Part shown: piece by piece, positions 59,964-64,000 of the stretch | Numbering within the stretch: position 1 is the first letter of the stretch | Layout: each line of letters opens with the position of its first letter | DNA from: Streptomyces sp. NRRL S-244 | GTDB taxonomy: Bacteria; Actinomycetota; Actinomycetes; Streptomycetales; Streptomycetaceae | Assembly: GCF_000717915.1 (NCBI RefSeq) | Contig: NZ_JOCX01000002.1 | Span: forward strand, 310,001 to 374,000 | DNA: 64,000 nucleotides | Reading direction: 5' to 3' | The notes under the pieces: generated by a model | The model's database searches: none | Told to the model about the DNA's origin: nothing | What the model saw: only the letters and a program-made list of their open reading frames with translations | Position numbers and translations under genes: made by a program

Positions 59964-60293
59964 ATGAAGAAGAGCGTGCTGACCCGCTACCGGGTCATGG
60001 CCTATCTGACCGCGGTCATGCTGTTGATCCTCTGCACCTGCATGGTTTTCAAGTACGGCTTCGACACCGGCGCCGACCTGACCCTCGCGGTCTCGCAGGT
60101 GCACGGCGTGCTGTTCATGATCTACCTGGTGTTCGCCTTCGACCTGGGCTCCAAGGCCAGGTGGCCGTTCCCGAAGCTGCTCTGGGTGCTGGTCTCCGGC
60201 ACGATCCCGCTGGCCGCCTTCTTCGTCGAGCGCAAGGTCCGCGCCGAGGTCGAGCCGCTCGTCGAGGGCGCTCCGGTCACCGCCGGGGCCTAG
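59964..60293 (+). CDS. DUF3817 membrane protein (copy 2)
   Basis: The 109-residue product has three membrane segments (VMAYLTAVMLLILCTCMVF, VSQVHGVLFMIYLVFAFDL, LLWVLVSGTIPLAAFFV) and the DUF3817 motif HGVLFMIYLVFAFD. ATG 59964 has TAGGCT at 59951-59956, seven bases before, and no ribosome site, which again suggests a leaderless message. A strong terminator follows at 60315. Confidence 0.84.
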   Translation: MKKSVLTRYRVMAYLTAVMLLILCTCMVFKYGFDTGADLTLAVSQVHGVLFMIYLVFAFDLGSKARWPFPKLLWVLVSGTIPLAAFFVERKVRAEVEPLVEGAPVTAGA

Positions 60294-60314
60294 AGCGCCG
60301 CCGGCATACCGGCA

Positions 60315-60338
60315 CCCCGGGGATACTCCCCGGGGTTT
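60315..60338 (+). terminator. Terminator before icmA
   Basis: CCCCGGGGA-TAC-TCCCCGGGG forms a perfect 9-bp stem followed by TTT, 22 bases after the DUF3817 stop. It separates that gene from icmA. Confidence 0.82.
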
Positions 60339-60342
60339 CCCA

Positions 60343-60372
60343 TCGACATTTACTAGGACGTCCTAGTAAATT
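60343..60372 (+). promoter_or_regulatory. icmA promoter with perfect 22-bp palindromic operator
   Basis: TTTACTAGGAC and its exact complement lie back to back at 60349-60370. TCGACA (60343-60348) and TAAATT (60367-60372) with an 18-base spacer could be the -35 and -10 boxes, which places the palindrome within the promoter and the transcript start at the ATG 60380. No ribosome site precedes that ATG, so the message may be leaderless. The regulator is not known from this sequence. Confidence 0.75.
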
Positions 60373-60379
60373 CATGGGT

Positions 60380-62080
60380 ATGGACGCTGACGCCATCGAG
60401 GAGGGCCGCCGCCGCTGGCAGGCCCGCTATGACAAGGCCCGCAAGCGCGAGGCCGATTTCACCACGCTCTCCGGGGATGACGTCGATCCCGTCTACGGGC
60501 CCCGCCCCGGCGACGCCTACGAGGGATTCGAGCGCATCGGCTGGCCGGGGGAGTACCCGTACACCCGCGGCCTGCACGCCACCGGATACCGGGGCCGGAC
60601 CTGGACCATCCGCCAGTTCGCCGGGTTCGGCAACGCCGAGCAGACCAACGAGCGCTACAAGATGATCCTGGCCGCCGGCGGCGGCGGGCTCTCCGTGGCC
60701 TTCGACATGCCGACCCTCATGGGGCGCGACTCCGACGACCCCCGCTCGCTCGGCGAGGTCGGCCACTGCGGGGTCGCCATAGACTCCGCCGCCGACATGG
60801 AGGTCCTCTTCCAGGACATCCCGCTGGGCGACGTGACCACCTCCATGACGATCTCGGGCCCGGCCGTGCCCGCCTTCTGCATGTACCTGGTCGCCGCCGA
60901 ACGGCAGGGCGTGGACCCGGCCGTGCTCAACGGCACGCTCCAGACCGACATCTTCAAGGAGTACATCGCCCAGAAGGAGTGGCTCTTCGAACCCGAGCCG
61001 CACCTGCGCCTCATCGGCGACCTCATGGAGTACTGCGCGAAGGGCATCCCGGCGTACAAGCCGCTGTCCGTCTCCGGCTACCACATCCGCGAGGCCGGGG
61101 CGACGGCCGCGCAGGAGCTGGCGTACACCCTCGCCGACGGCTTCGGGTACGTGGAGCTGGGCCTGTCCCGCGGTCTGGACGTGGACCACTTCGCCTCCGG
61201 CCTCTCCTTCTTCTTCGACGCGCACCTCGACTTCTTCGAGGAGATCGCCAAGTTCCGCGCCGCCCGCCGGATCTGGGCGCGCTGGATGAAGGAGGTGTAC
61301 GGGGCGCAGAGCGAGAAGTCGATGTGGCTGCGCTTCCACACCCAGACGGCCGGCGTCTCGCTGACCGCGCAGCAGCCGTACAACAACGTCGTGCGCACCG
61401 CCGTCGAGGCCCTCGCGGCCGTCCTCGGCGGCACCAACTCGCTGCACACCAACGCCCTCGACGAGACCCTCGCGCTGCCCAGCGAGCAGGCGGCCGAGAT
61501 CGCCCTGCGCACGCAGCAGGTGCTGATGGAGGAGACCGGGGTGGCCAACGTGGCCGACCCGCTGGGCGGTTCCTGGTACGTGGAGCAGCTCACCGACCGC
61601 ATCGAGGCCGACGCCGAGAAGATCTTCGACCAGATCAAGGAGCGCGGCCTGCGCGCCCACCCGGACGGGCAGCACCCGATCGGGCCGATCACCTCGGGCA
61701 TCCTGCGCGGCATCGAGGACGGCTGGTTCACCGGGGAGATCGCCGAGTCGGCGTTCCAGTACCAGCGCTCGCTGGAGAAGGGCGACAAGCGGGTCGTCGG
61801 CGTCAACGTGCACCACGGGTCGGTGACCGGGGACCTGGAGATCCTGCGCGTCAGCCACGAGGTGGAGCGCGTACAGGTGGAGCACCTGGCGGCGCGCAAG
61901 GCGCGGCGCGACGACGCGAAGGTGAAGTCCTCGCTGGACGCGATGCTGGCCGCCGCCCGCGACGGGTCGAACATGATCCCGGCGATGCTGGACGCGGTGC
62001 GCGCCGAGGCCACGCTCGGGGAGATCTGCAACGTGCTGCGGGACGAGTGGGGCACGTACACGGAGCCGCCGGGCTTCTGA
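60380..62080 (+). CDS. icmA: Isobutyryl-CoA mutase large subunit
   Basis: IcmA, with the B12-binding small subunit IcmB, interconverts n-butyryl-CoA and isobutyryl-CoA. The 566-residue product is the substrate-binding barrel only and lacks the cobalamin domain, as expected for IcmA. Counting from ATG 60380, Phe80 ([10 protein letters not shown]) and Gln198 ([11 protein letters not shown]) occupy the positions that are Tyr89 and Arg207 in methylmalonyl-CoA mutase and mark isobutyryl specificity. ATG 60374 would add two residues. icmB is not in the window. A palindromic operator lies directly upstream. Confidence 0.95.
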   Translation: MDADAIEEGRRRWQARYDKARKREADFTTLSGDDVDPVYGPRPGDAYEGFERIGWPGEYPYTRGLHATGYRGRTWTIRQFAGFGNAEQTNERYKMILAAGGGGLSVAFDMPTLMGRDSDDPRSLGEVGHCGVAIDSAADMEVLFQDIPLGDVTTSMTISGPAVPAFCMYLVAAERQGVDPAVLNGTLQTDIFKEYIAQKEWLFEPEPHLRLIGDLMEYCAKGIPAYKPLSVSGYHIREAGATAAQELAYTLADGFGYVELGLSRGLDVDHFASGLSFFFDAHLDFFEEIAKFRAARRIWARWMKEVYGAQSEKSMWLRFHTQTAGVSLTAQQPYNNVVRTAVEALAAVLGGTNSLHTNALDETLALPSEQAAEIALRTQQVLMEETGVANVADPLGGSWYVEQLTDRIEADAEKIFDQIKERGLRAHPDGQHPIGPITSGILRGIEDGWFTGEIAESAFQYQRSLEKGDKRVVGVNVHHGSVTGDLEILRVSHEVERVQVEHLAARKARRDDAKVKSSLDAMLAAARDGSNMIPAMLDAVRAEATLGEICNVLRDEWGTYTEPPGF

Positions 62081-62097
62081 GCCCCGCCCGTGCGGTG

Positions 62098-62146
62098 GAA
62101 GGCCGGTCGTGGGCGCCCCTTTCAGGGGCCGCCGCGGCCGGCCTTC
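62098..62146. terminator. Bidirectional terminator after icmA
   Basis: GAAGGCCGG (62098-62106) pairs with CCGGCCTTC (62138-62146), with an inner CCCCT/AGGGG stem. It lies between the convergent icmA and TetR genes. Confidence 0.75.
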
Positions 62147-62168
62147 GCCGTGCCGGGCGCGAGGGGTG

Positions 62169-62807
62169 TCAGGCGTGGGCCGGGCCCCGGAGGCCGTGCA
62201 TCAGCAGGGCCGTGAAGGTGGACACCCAGAGCTCGTCCACCGGCTCCGAGCTGACCAGCGCCCGGTGCACCACCGTGCCGGCGATCACGTCGAAGATCAG
62301 GTCCGTGGTGCGGCCGGCGAGGGTCTCGTCCTCCTCGTACGGGAGTTCGCCGCGGGCCTGGGCCCGTTCGCGCCCCAGTACGACGAGACGTTTCTGCCGG
62401 TCCACGATCGCCGACCGGATCCGGTCGCGCAGCGCCTCGTCCCGGGTGGACTCGGCGACGACCGCCATCAGGGCCGTACGGGCCTCCGGCCGCCGCAGCA
62501 GCGCCGCGAACTGGAGGACCACGTCCTCTATATCGGCTTCGAGGGAGCCGCGGTCGGGGAGTTCGAGGGAGTCGAAGAGCTCCGCGACGGCATCCACGAC
62601 CAGCTCGTTCTTGCTGGCCCAGCGGCGGTAGAGGGTGGTCTTGGCGACCCCGGCCCGGGACGAGACGTCGCCCATCGTCAGCTTCGACCAGCCCAGATCG
62701 ACCAGCGCGTCCCGCGTCGCGGCGAGGATCGCGGCGTCCGCGGCGGCGCTGCGGGGGCGGCCGGTGCGTCCGGTCGGGGAGCTGGGGTTGCGCATGGCCG
62801 AGACCAT
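62169..62807 (-). CDS. TetR-family transcriptional regulator
   Basis: The 212-residue product has the TetR helix-turn-helix at about 45-70 (LTMGDVSSRAGVAKTTLYRRW) and a helical ligand domain. It starts at ATG 62807 or, 12 bases later, ATG 62795; neither has a good ribosome site. A perfect inverted repeat at 62882-62904 upstream is the likely operator. It is convergent with icmA; whether it also controls icmA through the different palindrome at 60349 is open. Confidence 0.88.
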   Translation of the reverse strand: MVSAMRNPSSPTGRTGRPRSAAADAAILAATRDALVDLGWSKLTMGDVSSRAGVAKTTLYRRWASKNELVVDAVAELFDSLELPDRGSLEADIEDVVLQFAALLRRPEARTALMAVVAESTRDEALRDRIRSAIVDRQKRLVVLGRERAQARGELPYEEDETLAGRTTDLIFDVIAGTVVHRALVSSEPVDELWVSTFTALLMHGLRGPAHA

Positions 62808-62881
62808 ACCCGCCGGTAGCCAAGGCGGCGGGTCCCGAAATGCTGTGCTTCAGATCACGGGGCGCGAAGGGGCGCGGGGAG

Positions 62882-62904
62882 TTACGCTACGGCTCGTAGC
62901 GTAA
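62882..62904. promoter_or_regulatory. Inverted repeat between TetR and thioredoxin genes
   Basis: TTACGCTACG (62882-62891) and CGTAGCGTAA (62895-62904) are exact complements with GCT between them. The size and symmetry fit a TetR-dimer site. It lies 75 bases from the tetR start and 134 from the divergent thioredoxin gene. Confidence 0.75.
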
Positions 62905-63037
62905 GAGCGACGACCACGCGAAGAGCTACCGGCGCCAGGTGGGGACCCGGCGCCAACAACGCACCACCGAGGGTACTCAAGAAGGCATTTCGGCCGATCT
63001 TTTTCGTCGGCGCGCGCACACGGGGGAGGATGTACGC

Positions 63038-64000
63038 ATGCAGCCCAGAAACATGTCCATGAGCGGCGTCGTCGACCTCGCCGCTGTGAAGGCGGCCGGC
63101 GAGGCCAAGGCGAAGGCCGAGCAGGCCCGTGCCGAAGCGGCCCGGCAGGCCGCCCAGGGCGGCGCGCCCGCCTCCGCGGGTACCGTGCCGCCGTCCGCGC
63201 TCGTGATCGACGTCGACGAGGCCGGCTTCGAACGCGACGTCCTCCAGCTCTCCGCCGAGGTCCCGGTCATCCTGGACTTCTGGGCCGAGTGGTGCGAGCC
63301 GTGCAAGCAGCTCAGCCCGCTGCTGGAGCGCCTGACCGTCGAGGCGAACGGCCGCCTCCTGCTGGCCAAGGTCGACGTCGACTCCAACCAGATGCTGATG
63401 CAGCAGTTCGGCATCCAGGGCATCCCGGCCGTGTTCGCCGTGGTCGCGGGCCAGGTGCTGCCGCTGTTCCAGGGCGTGGCGCCCGAGCAGGAGATCCGCG
63501 CGACCCTCGCGCAGCTGGTCCAGGTCGCCGAGGAGCGGTTCGGGATCATCGGCATCGAGGTGGACCCGAACGCCGGGGGCGGCCCCGCGGGCGCCCCGGC
63601 CGCAGGTGAGGAGCAGGACCCGGCGGGCCCGTACGACGCGCTGCTGGAAGCGGCCGTCGTCGCGCTGGACGCCGGTGACCTGGGCGGCGCGGTGCAGGCG
63701 TACAAGAACGTACTGGCGGACGACCCGGCGAACACCGAGGCCAGGCTGGGCCTGGCCCAGGCCGAGCTGCTCGCCCGGGTCAGGGACATGAACCCGCAGG
63801 CGGTGCGCGCGGCGGCGGCCGAGGACCCGAAGGACCCGGCGGCCCAGATCGCCGCGGCGGACCTGGACCTGGTCGGCGGTCACGTGGAGGACGCCTTCGG
63901 GCGCCTGGTGGACACGGTCCGGGTGACGGCCGGCGCGGACCGGGACGCGGTGCGGGTCCGGCTGCTGGAGCTGTTCGAGGTCATCGGGGCGGACGACCCC
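63038..64000 (+). CDS. Thioredoxin-TPR protein (YbbN/CnoX-like), 3' end outside window
   Basis: The frame is open from ATG 63038 to the window end (321 codons). After a charged Ala-rich N terminus comes a thioredoxin domain at about 50-170, with LDFWAEWCEPCKQLSP near residue 88 keeping both active-site Cys (WCEPC) and the cis-Pro in QGIPAVFAVV. A TPR-like region follows (LLEAAVVALDAGDLGGAVQAYKNVL, read as ALDAGDLGGAVQAYKNVL). E. coli CnoX/YbbN is a chaperedoxin of the same layout. GGGGGAGG lies upstream. M. tuberculosis has a similar gene after its mce-thiolase pair. Confidence 0.9.
   Translation, partial: MQPRNMSMSGVVDLAAVKAAGEAKAKAEQARAEAARQAAQGGAPASAGTVPPSALVIDVDEAGFERDVLQLSAEVPVILDFWAEWCEPCKQLSPLLERLTVEANGRLLLAKVDVDSNQMLMQQFGIQGIPAVFAVVAGQVLPLFQGVAPEQEIRATLAQLVQVAEERFGIIGIEVDPNAGGGPAGAPAAGEEQDPAGPYDALLEAAVVALDAGDLGGAVQAYKNVLADDPANTEARLGLAQAELLARVRDMNPQAVRAAAAEDPKDPAAQIAAADLDLVGGHVEDAFGRLVDTVRVTAGADRDAVRVRLLELFEVIGADDP

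Noticed and set aside
55857..60104. 1415-codon minus-strand frame joining GH6, regulator and MFS complement
   Set aside because: It merges one real gene (GH6) with antisense of others in the same frame; only the GH6 part has motifs.

Overview
The window is a stretch of a high-GC actinobacterial chromosome, almost certainly Streptomyces. It carries the filament proteins FilP and Scy, an actinobacterial Rho with a long disordered insert, GTG and TTG starts, tight ATGA/GTGA gene overlaps, and gene order that I remember as the SCO5355-SCO5419 segment of S. coelicolor. No rRNA, tRNA, CRISPR array, insertion sequence or prophage was seen.

Bases 1-21,900 are a conserved housekeeping block: thrC (5' end cut off), thrB, rho, an LCP cell-wall ligase, rpmE, prfA, prmC, tsaC, a phosphatase-like gene, glyA, wecA and the complete F1Fo ATP synthase operon atpIBEFHAGDC, followed by a DUF2550 gene. 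rpmE has an exact SigR-type promoter. The phosphatase-like gene and the glyA copy sit between tsaC and wecA, and both have a changed active-site residue.

Bases 21,900-34,600 hold a three-domain GH18 chitinase with its two-component system (chiC/chiR/chiS-like) and a promoter flanked by DasR-type operators. They also hold a PduO-type cobalamin adenosyltransferase, a 3-hydroxyacyl-CoA dehydrogenase, a STAS protein without its phospho-serine next to a membrane-anchored NTPase, a 36/20-bp tandem repeat, the mismatch endonuclease nucS, and several conserved small genes.

Bases 34,600-44,400 hold two tandem ABC-2 exporter pairs, then filP and scy, which encode coiled-coil scaffold proteins of polar growth. 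scy shows exact 51-codon periodicity.

Bases 44,600-51,850 hold methylmalonyl-CoA epimerase, a thiolase, meaB, an unlisted 24-residue ribosomal protein (bL37), a PepSY protein, a MarR regulator, three translationally coupled AIM24 paralogues, a DUF3817 gene and a thiamine-binding gene.

Bases 51,900-59,400 look like an insert in that backbone: a cellulose-synthase-like glycosyltransferase (cslA), the copper radical oxidase glxA and a GH6 glucanase, plus an ArsR-type regulator with a divergent MFS exporter and a perfect operator between them. A second DUF3817 gene lies on the far side. The window ends with icmA (isobutyryl-CoA mutase large subunit) under a perfect palindromic operator, a TetR regulator with its own inverted repeat, and a thioredoxin-TPR protein cut by the window end.

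Functional themes are threonine supply, translation termination and quality control, energy conservation, tip-growth wall and glycan synthesis (LCP, wecA, Scy/FilP, CslA/GlxA), and B12-dependent C4 acyl-CoA metabolism (adenosyltransferase, dehydrogenase, epimerase, thiolase, MeaB, IcmA).
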